NCBI GenBank assembly: GCA_021740425.1
Contig: JAIOZV010000010.1
Coordinates: 1 to 36,090, forward strand
Reading direction: 5' to 3'
Source of the DNA: Bacteroidales bacterium
GTDB taxonomy: Bacteria > Bacteroidota > Bacteroidia > Bacteroidales > 4484-276
Length of the DNA stretch: 36,090 bases
The notes below the pieces were generated by a model. The model ran no database searches. It was not told the origin of the DNA and was given only the letters and a program-made list of their open reading frames with translations. Below, one piece after another: positions 1 to 8,616 of the stretch (position 1 is the stretch's first letter; the number at the start of each line of letters is the position of its first letter). Both the position numbers and the translations under genes were made by a program.

Positions 1-107
1 CGCAGGCCGTTTTGTCTTTTCAAACAAATAAATTCAAACACACAACCACAGCATGAGATAAATCTTTCCTCTTTTTTGCTTTTCAAGTATTAACCAAAAT
101 CAGCAAG

Positions 108-986
108 ATGAGAATTACAGGTTTGTTTTCAGCACTTTTTGTAAGCATTCAATTTTTTGCACAGTCACAAATTTTGAATCTTTCTGACCCTTCCCAATTT
201 CACGATGGGGAATTCAGCATCAGCGGCAACGATAAAAGCAGCCATTATCACCAGCCACTTATTATTAATTTTTACAATAAATCTGACGAAATTAAAACCC
301 TGCAAATCGATCCCGGTCAGAAATTGATTGCTACAGAGGCTTCATATCAAAATTTTGTAGTCACCAAAAAAGAAGTAATAACGCTGGCTCCAAATGCTAC
401 CGAATCGTTAGAACTTCATGCCATGTGCATCGAACGTTTCGACTACGCACCTGGTGCATCCGCACAATACAATCCCGGGGCAAAGGCCGATTCGGGCTTG
501 ATGTTATTGTGCGAAAAAATCAATACAGAAAAGTTGTTCAACTATGAAGCACAAACTGCCGTATGGGCCATGGTTGGCGATATCGGCCTTGAATCTATTG
601 CCGGATTTGATACCACGCTGGTAAACGACCTGGTTGCTTTGGTTGCCAAAGTACGTGGTGAGGAGCCCCCTCCTCCCCCTTCTCCTGATGATTACCATAG
701 AAATTATTACACATCCGGCTACTCATACAAACTAAAAATGGGTGGCGAATTCAGCTATGGCCTTTTTGAAAAAAGTGAAATTATTATTGCTATGTTTGAT
801 AAAAACAATATTTCGGTAAGAGAGCTTTACAAAAATGAATCATGCCCACCGGGACACCATGATAGGAATTTCAGCTTCGATGCCACTGAATATACGGATG
901 ATTTTTATTATGTAAGATTGATCGAAAACGGGGAAATCATGCTGGAAATTGAGGTGAAGACTCCGGAAAGAGCGCGAAGGAGTTAA
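108..986 (+). CDS. Secreted protein of unknown function
   Basis: This 292-residue protein begins with a Sec-type signal peptide (residues 1-19: hydrophobic stretch, then FAQSQ), so it is probably exported to the periplasm or beyond. I do not recognise a family. Residues 20-130 look beta-rich and contain a conserved-looking segment rich in ionic and aromatic residues. A proline-rich linker (EEPPPPPSPDD, about residues 185-195) separates this from a C-terminal beta-rich region of about 95 residues ending in basic residues. Two domains joined by a flexible linker is the simplest reading. It is followed after 114 bases by the amidohydrolase gene, which has its own promoter-like box, so co-transcription is uncertain. 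The start is the first ATG in a frame that gives an immediate signal peptide. Confidence 0.7.
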   Translation: MRITGLFSALFVSIQFFAQSQILNLSDPSQFHDGEFSISGNDKSSHYHQPLIINFYNKSDEIKTLQIDPGQKLIATEASYQNFVVTKKEVITLAPNATESLELHAMCIERFDYAPGASAQYNPGAKADSGLMLLCEKINTEKLFNYEAQTAVWAMVGDIGLESIAGFDTTLVNDLVALVAKVRGEEPPPPPSPDDYHRNYYTSGYSYKLKMGGEFSYGLFEKSEIIIAMFDKNNISVRELYKNESCPPGHHDRNFSFDATEYTDDFYYVRLIENGEIMLEIEVKTPERARRS

Positions 987-1056
987 GCTGATTTATTCTT
1001 GAATTTTATAGTTTAAGTTTTTTCCACGAATTACCTTCCTGTTTCGGGAGCTTGAT

Positions 1057-1064
1057 TAGTTTTG
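1057..1064 (+). promoter_or_regulatory. Bacteroidota-type -7 box for amidohydrolase
   Basis: TAGTTTTG matches the TAnnTTTG -7 consensus and lies 36 bases before the chosen ATG at 1101. I see no good TTG at the expected -33 spacing, so the promoter is only partly supported. It does argue against the longer reading that would begin at 1062, because that start would fall inside the promoter. Confidence 0.4.
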
Positions 1065-1100
1065 CAAACAGGCACATTATTCACCATTAACTTTATTATT

Positions 1101-2744
1101 ATGCAAAACCTATTTCGCTTTATCTCGTTTATGGTATTCCTAACATTAATAGCTTGCACACCTATGGAAAAATCGGATTTGATCATTAAGAATGCAAAAA
1201 TTTATACGATAAACAATCAGTTTGATATGGCAGACGCAATGGCCATTAAGGATGGGAAAATACTGGCTGTGGGCAGTGAAGATGAGATTCTGGGAAAATT
1301 TGAATCCGACAGGATTATTGATTTTAATGGCAAGCCGGTTTACCCGGGATTCATCGATGCTCACTGTCATTTTTTAGGGTACGGAACAGGCTTACTCAAA
1401 CGAGCCGACCTGGTGGGCACCTCCTCTTTCGATGAAGTGATCGACAGAATGAGAACTCATCACGAAAAATTTCCTTCAACTTTTTGGATTGAAGGCCGTG
1501 GCTGGGATCAAAACGATTGGCCTGCAAAGGAATTTCCCACCAAAGATAAACTGGATGAACTTTTCCCGGATAATCCTGTGATCCTTACCCGCATTGATGG
1601 CCATGCTGCCTTGGTAAACAGCAAAGCACTTCAGCTTGCATCCATCACCTCAAATACTAAAATAGATGGAGGTGATATCATTCTCGAAAATGGCAAGCCA
1701 ACCGGTGTGCTCATCGACAATGCCATTGAGCTGGTTACCGGAATAATACCCGAACCTGATGCTTCACAGCTCACCGATGCACTTTTGGCTGCCCAAAAAA
1801 ACTGTTTTGCAGTCGGGCTAACAGGCGTGCATGATGCCGGCCTTGAAGCCCGCGAAATTAAAGTTATTGATTCGTTGCAACAGACTGGCCGCTTGCAGAT
1901 GCGCATGTATGTAATGCTGTCGCCCACCAAAGAAAATTTCGAAACCTATGTTGAGAATGGCCCTTACAAAACCCAGAACCTCAATATTCAATCCATCAAA
2001 CTATATGCGGACGGTGCACTTGGATCGCGTGGCGCTAAAATGCTTGAGCCTTATAGCGACGATCCACACAATACAGGTCTGGTTTTAAGAACTCCCGATT
2101 CAATTCGTGATATTTGCAAAACTGCCATCAGTAAAGGCTTTCAAATAAATACCCATGCAATTGGCGATTCGGCAAACCGCATGATGTTGCAGATTTATGG
2201 TGAGTTTTTAAAAGGAAAAAACGATAAGCGCTGGCGCATAGAACATGTGCAGATTATTGCTCCTGAAGATTTTGATTTGTTTGGAAAATATGATATTGTT
2301 CCCTCCTCGCAACCAACCCATGCCACCTCGGATATGTATTGGGCAGAAGACAGGGTTGGAGCCGACCGGATAAAAGGAGCTTACGCGTATAAACAACTTC
2401 TGAATCAAACCGGATGGATTCCATTGGGTACAGATTTTCCCATCGAAAATATTAACCCGCTTTACACATTTTATGCTGCTGTTGTGCGCAAAGATTTAAA
2501 AGGCTGGCCAGAAGAAGGGTTCCAAAAGGATAATGCACTATCACGTGAAGAAGCCCTGAAAGGAATGACCATTTGGGCCGCCAAAGCTGCCTTTGAAGAA
2601 AATGAAAAAGGTAGCCTGGAACCCGGTAAACTGGCTGATTTTGTGGTATTGGAAAAAGATATTATGACTGCCCCTGATGCTGAATTACCAAACATCCCTG
2701 TGATAAAAACCTTTGTGGGAGGACAGGAAGTTTATTCGAGGTAG
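1101..2744 (+). CDS. YtcJ-type amidohydrolase, predicted lipoprotein
   Basis: A 547-residue metal-dependent hydrolase of the Amidohydrolase_3 (YtcJ-like) family. The chosen start gives a short signal sequence ending in the lipobox LIAC (Cys19), so it is probably anchored to a membrane by lipid. Family signatures appear in order: PGFIDAHCHF (HxH metal ligands), GRGWDQNDW, DGHAALVNSKA, KLYADGALGSRGA, a THAIGD segment, RIEHVQI (metal-ligand His), and LGTDFPIE near the C-terminus (catalytic Asp). These enzymes hydrolyse amide or cyclic imide C-N bonds, but the natural substrate of YtcJ-like members is usually unknown and cannot be told here. An alternative start at 1062 would add 13 residues before the signal peptide and is less likely. 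Confidence 0.88.
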   Translation: MQNLFRFISFMVFLTLIACTPMEKSDLIIKNAKIYTINNQFDMADAMAIKDGKILAVGSEDEILGKFESDRIIDFNGKPVYPGFIDAHCHFLGYGTGLLKRADLVGTSSFDEVIDRMRTHHEKFPSTFWIEGRGWDQNDWPAKEFPTKDKLDELFPDNPVILTRIDGHAALVNSKALQLASITSNTKIDGGDIILENGKPTGVLIDNAIELVTGIIPEPDASQLTDALLAAQKNCFAVGLTGVHDAGLEAREIKVIDSLQQTGRLQMRMYVMLSPTKENFETYVENGPYKTQNLNIQSIKLYADGALGSRGAKMLEPYSDDPHNTGLVLRTPDSIRDICKTAISKGFQINTHAIGDSANRMMLQIYGEFLKGKNDKRWRIEHVQIIAPEDFDLFGKYDIVPSSQPTHATSDMYWAEDRVGADRIKGAYAYKQLLNQTGWIPLGTDFPIENINPLYTFYAAVVRKDLKGWPEEGFQKDNALSREEALKGMTIWAAKAAFEENEKGSLEPGKLADFVVLEKDIMTAPDAELPNIPVIKTFVGGQEVYSR

Positions 2745-2835
2745 AAAGACCCATTTCATCATTTAGAAAATTGATACGCTGTGTATGAATTGCTTAGCTT
2801 TTTAACTGAAAGGGTAATGAGAGGTTAGAAGTTGG

Positions 2836-2971
2836 ATGATAGATTTTAGAATAAGATTTGGGATTAGAGATTTGGGATTAGAGCAGAAACAACGATTCTT
2901 CATGAATTTAATCTAGCGGCAGCGCCGCGAAATATTTGGTATGCCGGGCATGCACGATCAATGATCGGCAT
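2836..2971. repeat. Hairpins and a short direct repeat between convergent genes
   Basis: The 236-base spacer between the convergent amidohydrolase and acetyltransferase genes holds no credible gene. It has a direct repeat of about 14 bases (GATTTGGGATTAGA, twice near 2858-2886). There is a GC-rich hairpin GCGGC-AGC-GCCGC at 2916-2928. A nested inverted repeat ATGCCG...CGGCAT spans 2941-2971 and encloses CGATCA-A-TGATCG. No T-run follows, so these look like REP-like structures or a weak bidirectional terminator. Confidence 0.4.
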
Positions 2972-2980
2972 TTGTTAACC

Positions 2981-3532
2981 TTATTCGCGATTCGTGTTTT
3001 TCCAATCCGATTTTAGCAGGCTGTAAACTTCGAGGTCGATGAATCCGTTTTTGTGTTTTTCGCCGGCTCGTTCGATACCTTCAAAGTTAAAACCCAACCT
3101 TTTCGGGATGTTGCTGCTACGTTGGTTTCCTATGCCACATTTTATTTGAATACGATTCATATTCATTTTACTGAAAGCTTTTTCGATCAGCGATTTACAG
3201 GCATCCGTTACCATTCCTTTGCCTTCATCCTGTTTCGATATCCAATAACCAATCTCAAGTCGCTTATTTGCTGTGTCAATATCTTTAAACCCAATCAGGC
3301 CGGTTATGGAATCTTTACTGCAAATGGTAAAAACCATTTCACGACAATATGGTTTTTGCAATTGTTCGATAAAAGAATGGGTGTTGTTAACCGAGTAGGT
3401 GGTATCCACAAACGGAAGCCATACACGAAGGTGCTGGCGGTTATTATCAATAAGGTCGAAGACCTCCTCAGCATCCTGATGGCTGATTCTTTGCAGGTAA
3501 AGTTCTTTTTTAATTTTAATAATATCGATCAT
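2981..3532 (-). CDS. GNAT acetyltransferase, RimJ/RimL type
   Basis: A 183-residue protein with the layout of the RimJ/RimL (Acetyltransf_3) branch of the GNAT superfamily. The N-terminal strand reads LYLQRISHQDAEEVF. The central segment LEIGYWISKQDEGKGMVTDA carries the acetyl-CoA pyrophosphate-binding motif (here Q-D-E-G-K-G-M). Later there is NQRSSNIPKRLGFNFEG, typical of the C-terminal N..S..v..klGF motif. Such enzymes acetylate ribosomal-protein N-termini or small-molecule or antibiotic amines. The substrate cannot be assigned. It lies downstream of the SDR gene on the same strand (67-base gap) with its own -7-like box. Confidence 0.88.
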   Translation of the reverse strand: MIDIIKIKKELYLQRISHQDAEEVFDLIDNNRQHLRVWLPFVDTTYSVNNTHSFIEQLQKPYCREMVFTICSKDSITGLIGFKDIDTANKRLEIGYWISKQDEGKGMVTDACKSLIEKAFSKMNMNRIQIKCGIGNQRSSNIPKRLGFNFEGIERAGEKHKNGFIDLEVYSLLKSDWKNTNRE

Positions 3533-3574
3533 AAAAGCAATGTAAGCAAATGAATCACTGAAAATTTAAGGGAA

Positions 3575-3582
3575 CAAAAATA
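3575..3582 (-). promoter_or_regulatory. Possible -7 box for the GNAT gene
   Basis: On the minus strand this reads TATTTTTG, a perfect TAnnTTTG match, about 43 bases before the start at 3532. No clear -33 TTG is visible, so support is partial. Confidence 0.3.
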
Positions 3583-3599
3583 CAAACTATGCTATTTGG

Positions 3600-5060
3600 T
3601 TAATTAACGGGAAGCATTTTTATTGTAGCTACACGATGTGCCATCCCCGAAAATATTAAAAGATGAAAAGGCAGTGCACCATACCAATACATACGTGCAA
3701 ATATTCCGCGGGGTCGGAAAGTGGCGGTCTGAATAAGATAATTCTGCCCGCTTTCCCTCGAAATCCTGAATTCGAGCCAGGCTTCTCCCGGTAATTTCAT
3801 CTCAGCATAAAGTAAAAGTCTTCCTGATGCCGGGTTAACATCAATCACCCTCCAAAAGTCAAGGGCATCTCCGGGCATTAGCGTAAACGGATTTGTACGC
3901 CCTCTGCGCAAACCAACACCCCCGATGGCACTGTCGATAAATCCGCGAAATTTCCAAAGCCAATTGCCATAATACCAGCCATTTTTCCCGCCGATCGACA
4001 TAAAATTAGTAATCACCCGATCGATGTTGTGTCCAATTTCTATCTTTCGCCGGTCTTGGTAACAGCCATTAACAGGAACTTCTATATAGTGGGAAATTTT
4101 ACTTTCATCCATGCTCGAAGCCAGGGCATCCTTCCAGCTTGACAGCACCATGTGTTGTTCAATCTTATCAAAAGCACGGCGAATGGCAGTTTCATAATCA
4201 GTAGTTTTTATTCCAAGCATTTGCTGCAAACGGTCGTCCGAACTAATCACTTCGGTGGTCATGCTGTCCACCAGTGTGGAAGCAAGATTGTATGGTGTGG
4301 AAGTTACCAGATTAAGCCAGTATGAGGAAAGCCGTGGCGTAAGCACCGGCAAGGTAATGATCCATCTTTTATAACCCCTTACCCTGGCATATTGAAGAAG
4401 CATTTCTTTATAAGTCATCACCTCCGGGCCGCCAATATCAAAATGCTGATTGTAACAATCGGGATTAAGCATTACTCCGGTTAGAAACTTAATGGCATCG
4501 CGCACAGCTATGGGCTGGGTACGTGTATTGAGCCATCGTGGAGCCAGCATAAACGGCAGTTTTTCGACAATATCGCGAATAATCTCAAACGAAGCACTCC
4601 CTGATCCAACAATTATACCCGCCCCCAAAGAAGTAAGCGCAGCCTGCGCTGAGTTCAGGATTTCGCGCACATTTTTTCTCGATTCCAGATGCCTCGAAAG
4701 CTTGACATCTGTCGAAATACCTCCAAGATAAATAATCTGTCGGCAGGATTTTGTATTGAGGAAATCTACAAAATTTTCAGCAGCCTGCTTCTCCATTTCA
4801 TAAAACTTACTGGTGGATGTAGTCATGGAATGCACCAGATAATAGGCTACATGAAAGTCGGGTATCATTTTTTTCAGACTTTCAGGATCAAGAAGATCGG
4901 CTTCGATTATTTGAACTTTACCCAAAAGGTTCTTGTTGAGCACGAGGCGATTCTTGTCGCGCACAAGGCATATAATTTCATGCCCCTGCTCCACTAAAAC
5001 CGGAAGTAACCTTTTTCCAATATAGCCGTTTGCTCCTGTAAGTAAAATTCTTGATTTCAT
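3600..5060 (-). CDS. SDR-family oxidoreductase with C-terminal DUF2867-like region
   Basis: A 486-residue protein. Residues 1-300 form an extended/atypical short-chain dehydrogenase domain with the NAD(P)-binding GxxGxxG motif at the very N-terminus (LLTGANGYIGKRLL) and an NmrA/NAD-dependent-epimerase style fold. The C-terminal 170 or so residues (from about SHYIEVPVNGCYQ to AHRVATIKM) resemble the DUF2867 region commonly fused to such domains. The exact reaction is unknown for this architecture. I chose the ATG at 5060 because the seven residues before it (in a reading from 5081) are not part of the Rossmann fold and because a -7 box lies at 5079-5086. Confidence 0.85.
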   Translation of the reverse strand: MKSRILLTGANGYIGKRLLPVLVEQGHEIICLVRDKNRLVLNKNLLGKVQIIEADLLDPESLKKMIPDFHVAYYLVHSMTTSTSKFYEMEKQAAENFVDFLNTKSCRQIIYLGGISTDVKLSRHLESRKNVREILNSAQAALTSLGAGIIVGSGSASFEIIRDIVEKLPFMLAPRWLNTRTQPIAVRDAIKFLTGVMLNPDCYNQHFDIGGPEVMTYKEMLLQYARVRGYKRWIITLPVLTPRLSSYWLNLVTSTPYNLASTLVDSMTTEVISSDDRLQQMLGIKTTDYETAIRRAFDKIEQHMVLSSWKDALASSMDESKISHYIEVPVNGCYQDRRKIEIGHNIDRVITNFMSIGGKNGWYYGNWLWKFRGFIDSAIGGVGLRRGRTNPFTLMPGDALDFWRVIDVNPASGRLLLYAEMKLPGEAWLEFRISRESGQNYLIQTATFRPRGIFARMYWYGALPFHLLIFSGMAHRVATIKMLPVN

Positions 5061-5078
5061 AATGCATAAACCCTCAAT

Positions 5079-5086
5079 CAAACATA
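5079..5086 (-). promoter_or_regulatory. -7 box for the SDR gene (half of a divergent promoter pair)
   Basis: The minus strand reads TATGTTTG, matching TAnnTTTG, 18 bases upstream of the SDR start. With the box at 5111-5118 on the other strand it forms a compact divergent promoter region in a 74-base spacer. A -33 element is not obvious. Confidence 0.4.
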
Positions 5087-5110
5087 AGGTTCAAACCGTT
5101 GTTTTTTAGT

Positions 5111-5118
5111 TAGATTTG
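5111..5118 (+). promoter_or_regulatory. -7 box for the CvfB-like gene
   Basis: TAGATTTG is a perfect TAnnTTTG match, 16 bases before the ATG at 5135. This predicts a leader of only about ten bases. No -33 TTG at the ideal spacing is visible. Confidence 0.4.
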
Positions 5119-5134
5119 CGAAAATTTTAATATC

Positions 5135-5971
5135 ATGATCGAATTAGGTAAATATTGCGATTTAAAAATACTGCGCAACACAGGTGCCGGATTTTACCTC
5201 GGCGATGAAAGCGGTGAGGAAGTTTTATTGCCAAACAGGTTTTGCCCAAAAAAATTCACCATCAATGAAGTGCTTAAAGTTTTTGTACATCACGACAACG
5301 ATGGGCAGAAAGTAGCAAGCAGTTTAACGCCAAAGTTGACTCTTGGCGAATTTGCACTTTTAAAGGCCAAATCTGTCGCCGATGGCATTGGTGCTTTTAT
5401 GGATTGGGGCGTGGACAAAGATTTAATGGTGCCTTTCAGAGAACAAAAAGAAAAAATTGAAGCCGGCAGATGGTATATTGTTTACCTTGATATCGATCTT
5501 CAGACCAATCGACTCTATGGAAGTTGCAAAATTGAAAATTTCGTCCACAATGAAATTTTAACGGTCAGTGAAAATCAGGAGGCAGAGGTTTTGATTTGGA
5601 AAAAAACGGATCTGGGATATTCGGTCATCGTAAACAATATTCATATTGGCTTAGTATTCGACAATGAAATATTTAAAGCCCTAAATATTGGTGATAAAAT
5701 GAAAGGCTGGGTAAAAAACATTCGGGAAGACAACAAGATCGACATTTCGCTGCAAGCTATAGGATATGATAACTTTAACGACAGCAACACAGAAGCCATT
5801 CTGAAAGCCCTGGAAAAGCATGATGGGTTTTTACCTTTTACCGATAAAAGTGCCCCTGAGGAAATTTACACCAAGTTCGGCATTAGCAAAAAGGCCTTTA
5901 AAAAAGCCATTGGTGCGCTTTTCAAACAGCAAAGGATCGAAATTAAAGAGGATGGAATTAATTTGGTTTAG
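5135..5971 (+). CDS. CvfB/YitL-type S1 RNA-binding protein
   Basis: A 278-residue cytoplasmic protein with the CvfB/YitL architecture: an N-terminal S1-like segment (residues 1-60), a second S1 domain (about 65-135, with GIGAFMDWGVDKDLMVPF), a third S1-like barrel (about 140-215), and a C-terminal winged-helix domain (about 218-278, with GISKKAFKKAIGALFKQQRI). Family members bind RNA and affect expression of virulence or other genes post-transcriptionally; the exact target is unknown. Length and domain order are normal for the family. The gene is divergent from the SDR gene. Confidence 0.9.
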   Translation: MIELGKYCDLKILRNTGAGFYLGDESGEEVLLPNRFCPKKFTINEVLKVFVHHDNDGQKVASSLTPKLTLGEFALLKAKSVADGIGAFMDWGVDKDLMVPFREQKEKIEAGRWYIVYLDIDLQTNRLYGSCKIENFVHNEILTVSENQEAEVLIWKKTDLGYSVIVNNIHIGLVFDNEIFKALNIGDKMKGWVKNIREDNKIDISLQAIGYDNFNDSNTEAILKALEKHDGFLPFTDKSAPEEIYTKFGISKKAFKKAIGALFKQQRIEIKEDGINLV

Positions 5972-6029
5972 ATGGATTTAAATGAGCGCTTATCTTACAA
6001 AATTTATTTCGGCCAATACATTTGTTTCA

Positions 6030-6452
6030 TCACAAAACTGCCCTGCCAATAAACCTTGGTGTGGTTGAATGTAGCACAAATTCAGTATCCAAAAAGAAAG
6101 TATCTACCGAATGGTTTACAATAATTGAGGCAAAGCCCCTGCAATACAAGTGATGAAATGCCTCTTCAAACGGTAATATCAGATGATCAAATTCGGAGTA
6201 ACAAGAAAAGACATAGACCAGCGTATCATCTTTAAATTGCAATAGCTCTTGAATTTTCTCAGGGCAATCATCAGTTTTTGCTATCCGCGTCAGAAGCTCC
6301 ATCCTTAATATTTTTGCCCAATCATGATTTAACCGGTCATGAAATTTACGCCGTTTCGAAACAGAAGATAATTCAAGAATGCTGCGCTCGATGCGGTGCT
6401 TTTGAACAAACTTTTTTACAAATTTTTGTATGATCAGTTCTTTTTCAGTCAT
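6030..6452 (-). CDS. Hypothetical protein, 140 residues
   Basis: I do not recognise this protein. It has no signal peptide or membrane segment. The N-terminal 60 residues are strongly basic and helical (KKFVQKHRIERSILELSS..KRRKFHDRLNHDW); the C-terminal part is mixed alpha/beta with several aromatic residues. It is 45 bases downstream of another small gene on the same strand, with which it may be co-transcribed. The reading is credible because the frame is well filled between neighbours and begins with an ATG. Low-level support only; no function is proposed. Confidence 0.6.
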   Translation of the reverse strand: MTEKELIIQKFVKKFVQKHRIERSILELSSVSKRRKFHDRLNHDWAKILRMELLTRIAKTDDCPEKIQELLQFKDDTLVYVFSCYSEFDHLILPFEEAFHHLYCRGFASIIVNHSVDTFFLDTEFVLHSTTPRFIGRAVL

Positions 6453-6497
6453 TTGTTTCTTTTGAATTCAATTCATCAGATTTGAAAAAAATCCTGG

Positions 6498-6779
6498 CTA
6501 AAAAAACAAGTACCAAATCAATAATAAGGCGATGAGGGCAACCAATACGGCCAGGATTTCTCTCTGGATTGATTTAGTGCGTTCCTGTCTAAGTTCCTCC
6601 TTAAGCATCTTACGCTCAATATCCGGTAAGGGTTTTTCGAGCGTTTTGCTTTTTTTATTGTTTATAACTTTCCTTGAATTTTCAACCAGCTTCTGTCGGT
6701 GCTCGTGCCGCCGCTTGCTATTATCCCGGAATTGTTTCATCCGGCTGTTCATATCCGAAACATGTCCGCCAAATCCCAT
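6498..6779 (-). CDS. Small tail-anchored membrane protein of unknown function
   Basis: A 93-residue protein with a long, highly charged, helical N-terminal region (residues 1-72, rich in Lys/Arg/Glu and likely coiled-coil) and a single C-terminal membrane helix (about residues 74-93, ILAVLVALIALLLIWYLFF). The topology suggests a tail-anchored protein with its charged part in the cytoplasm. A -7-like box (TAGTTTTG on the minus strand, 6796-6803) lies just upstream. It precedes the unknown 140-residue gene on the same strand. No family is recognised. Confidence 0.65.
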   Translation of the reverse strand: MGFGGHVSDMNSRMKQFRDNSKRRHEHRQKLVENSRKVINNKKSKTLEKPLPDIERKMLKEELRQERTKSIQREILAVLVALIALLLIWYLFF

Positions 6780-6795
6780 GGTTTTATTATTTCAA

Positions 6796-6803
6796 CAAAA
6801 CTA
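6796..6803 (-). promoter_or_regulatory. -7 box for the small membrane-protein gene
   Basis: The minus strand reads TAGTTTTG (TAnnTTTG), 17 bases before the start codon at 6779. No clear -33 partner is seen. Confidence 0.35.
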
Positions 6804-6828
6804 CAAAAACATGTTCAGAAAAAAATAC

Positions 6829-8175
6829 TTATGACGATAAAGTCTTTAATTTACGAAGAGTAAATAATACCGAAATAATGGCGGCAGTCCAGTTAATGAT
6901 TACCAGACCCCACCAAATTCCCAGCAGCTCAAAGCCTAATATTTCAGCAAGCAGGCTAAACAAAAGAACAGGCATCAAAACTTGTCTGAAAAGTCCTATC
7001 CAGATTGCAAACATGGGTTTTTTCAATCCCTGCAACACAGCCACCGAAATATTCATCAATACATAAGCATTAAAAATAATAACAGCAATTTGGAGGTAAA
7101 GTGCCCCAATTTCGATAACTTCCTGGTCGGTGGTAAAAAGTCCTACCAAATAATGGGATAGCAAAAATACCCATACCATACCAAAACTCATTATAATAGC
7201 TCCAAATTTCAGGCTTTTGCGGTATGTTTCAATCACACGATTGATATGCCCGGCACCATAGTTTTGTCCGATGATGGTCAGGGCGGCAATATTTAAGCCG
7301 ATGGTGGGAAGCAGCGCAATTTGCTCGATGCGTGTGGCAATGCCGTAGGCCGCTACCCCGGCATCTCCAAACCTGCTGATAAACCAGGTGATGATAAAAA
7401 TTCCAACGGCGATAGTCATCATATTGATGCTGGCGGGGAAGCCCTGCTTTGCAATCTCGGCAAAGTATTTTTTATCAGGAACAAAAAGCTCAGGTTCAAT
7501 TTGAGCAAAAAGTTCTGTACGCCTTACCCGATATCCCATATAAAGCACTCCACCTCCCTGAATAAGCACAGTGGCAAGGGCGATTCCCGAAATCCCGATA
7601 CCCGGAATGCCAAAAGCCCCATACATCAATAATGGGTCGAGGCCGATGTTAAGAATGGAACCTGCCACCAAAAAATTCCTGAACGACATTGTATCGCCCC
7701 GCGATGATAAAATGCCGTTGAGAATGCCGTTAAGTAAAAAAGTTACTGTGCAAATCAGCACTACATTCATGTATTCGAGTGCCATCGTTAAGGTTTCACC
7801 TTCAGCACTCATAAATTTAAACAGGTAGGGAACAGATAAATATCCGATTACTGAAAGCAGCACCGAAAGCAAAAAACCAAAAACAAGTGCCTGTCTGGCA
7901 AATATTTTGGCTGTTTCTTCATCGCGTCTTCCCAGAGCGTTTGAAATCAGTGCAGTGGTGCCTGTGCCAATTCCCATACCCACCGATAAAATAATGAAAA
8001 ACACAGGAAAAGAAATGGCAAGGCCAGCTTGTGCAAAAGTTGAAATCTGCCCTGCAAAATAAGTATCCACAACATTAAACATAGTATTGAATAAAAAACC
8101 AACACTTGTGGGTATTGCCAGCTTTTTGATGAGCTGGGGAATCGGAGTTTCGATAAAATCAAGCTTTGCAGGCAT
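6829..8175 (-). CDS. MATE-family multidrug/toxin exporter
   Basis: A 448-residue integral membrane protein with about twelve hydrophobic helices and MATE (NorM/DinF superfamily) character. It has two homologous halves, each beginning with a segment of the type IPTSVGFLFNTMFNVVDTYFAGQ (first half) and ASINMMTIAVGIFIITWFISRFG (second half). MATE proteins export cationic drugs or metabolites using Na+ or H+ gradients across the inner membrane. Length is normal. The gene is divergent from the nitroreductase across a repeat-rich spacer. Substrate unknown. Confidence 0.92.
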   Translation of the reverse strand: MPAKLDFIETPIPQLIKKLAIPTSVGFLFNTMFNVVDTYFAGQISTFAQAGLAISFPVFFIILSVGMGIGTGTTALISNALGRRDEETAKIFARQALVFGFLLSVLLSVIGYLSVPYLFKFMSAEGETLTMALEYMNVVLICTVTFLLNGILNGILSSRGDTMSFRNFLVAGSILNIGLDPLLMYGAFGIPGIGISGIALATVLIQGGGVLYMGYRVRRTELFAQIEPELFVPDKKYFAEIAKQGFPASINMMTIAVGIFIITWFISRFGDAGVAAYGIATRIEQIALLPTIGLNIAALTIIGQNYGAGHINRVIETYRKSLKFGAIIMSFGMVWVFLLSHYLVGLFTTDQEVIEIGALYLQIAVIIFNAYVLMNISVAVLQGLKKPMFAIWIGLFRQVLMPVLLFSLLAEILGFELLGIWWGLVIINWTAAIISVLFTLRKLKTLSS

Positions 8176-8223
8176 GTGGATAGGTTATTCGTTAATTGGT
8201 TATTGGTTAATAGTTATTAAGTT

Positions 8224-8265
8224 ATTCGTAATTTGTAATTCGTAATTTGTAATTCGTAATTTGAT
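8224..8265. repeat. 14-bp tandem repeat, three copies
   Basis: ATTCGTAATTTGTA occurs at 8224-8237 and 8238-8251, with a slightly altered third copy at 8252-8265. It lies in the 445-base non-coding spacer between the divergent MATE and nitroreductase genes and is flanked by other GTTATT-type microrepeats. Confidence 0.8.
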
Positions 8266-8269
8266 ATTT

Positions 8270-8427
8270 GCTGAGCGCAGCGAAGTCCCAGCCTTCCGGG
8301 ATTATTCGTTATTTGTTATTCGTTATTGCGGAGCGTATCTAAGTCCCTGCCTTACGGGATTATTCGTTATTTGTTATTCGTTATTCGTTATTGTGGAGCG
8401 TATCTAAGTCCCTGCCTTCCGGGATTA
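8270..8427. repeat. Three tandem copies of a 58-65 bp unit
   Basis: Units begin at 8270, 8328 and 8393. Each has a G+C-richer core ending in AAGTCCC(T/A)GCCTT(C/A)CGGGATTA, followed (in units 1 and 2) by an AT-rich tail built of TTATTCG and TTATTTG words. Units 2 and 3 share GGAGCGTATCTAAGTCCCTG exactly. Core and tail differ sharply in composition, as in slipped-strand or recombination-derived arrays. No coding potential is seen. Confidence 0.8.
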
Positions 8428-8508
8428 ATTATTGATTGGTTAATCCTTAACCGTCATTTAACTATTAACCTGTAACTAATAACCAGTAACCAGTAACTAT
8501 TCACCAAC

Positions 8509-8550
8509 AACCAGCAACCAGCAACCAGCAACCAGCAACCAGCAACCAGC
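8509..8550. repeat. Heptamer repeat AACCAGC, six perfect copies
   Basis: Six exact AACCAGC units run from 8509 to 8550, preceded by AACCAGT variants from about 8481. This array is roughly complementary to the GTTATT/GGTTA words on the left side of the same spacer, so the region could fold back. It ends about 70 bases before the nitroreductase start and could vary in copy number by slippage. Confidence 0.85.
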
Positions 8551-8608
8551 TATCATCCATCTAAAAACCACTTTACACTGATATTGTTTCGACAGGATTG
8601 AAAAAATC

Positions 8609-8616
8609 TATATTTG
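8609..8616 (+). promoter_or_regulatory. -7 box immediately before the nitroreductase start
   Basis: TATATTTG matches TAnnTTTG and ends only four bases before the ATG at 8621. A TTG at 8584-8586 gives a 22-base spacing. If used, transcription would begin at or a few bases after the ATG, so the mRNA would be leaderless or the box is not functional. Confidence 0.35.

Noticed and set aside
1..93. Open frame from the left edge as the end of an upstream gene
   Set aside because: Short, AT-rich and without recognisable protein features; it cannot be told from chance.
3053..3553. Plus-strand open frame of 166 residues
   Set aside because: It lies antisense to the well-supported RimJ/RimL-type acetyltransferase.
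8509..8550. CRISPR-like short repeat array
   Set aside because: The unit is a 7-base tandem repeat with no spacers; no cas genes are near.
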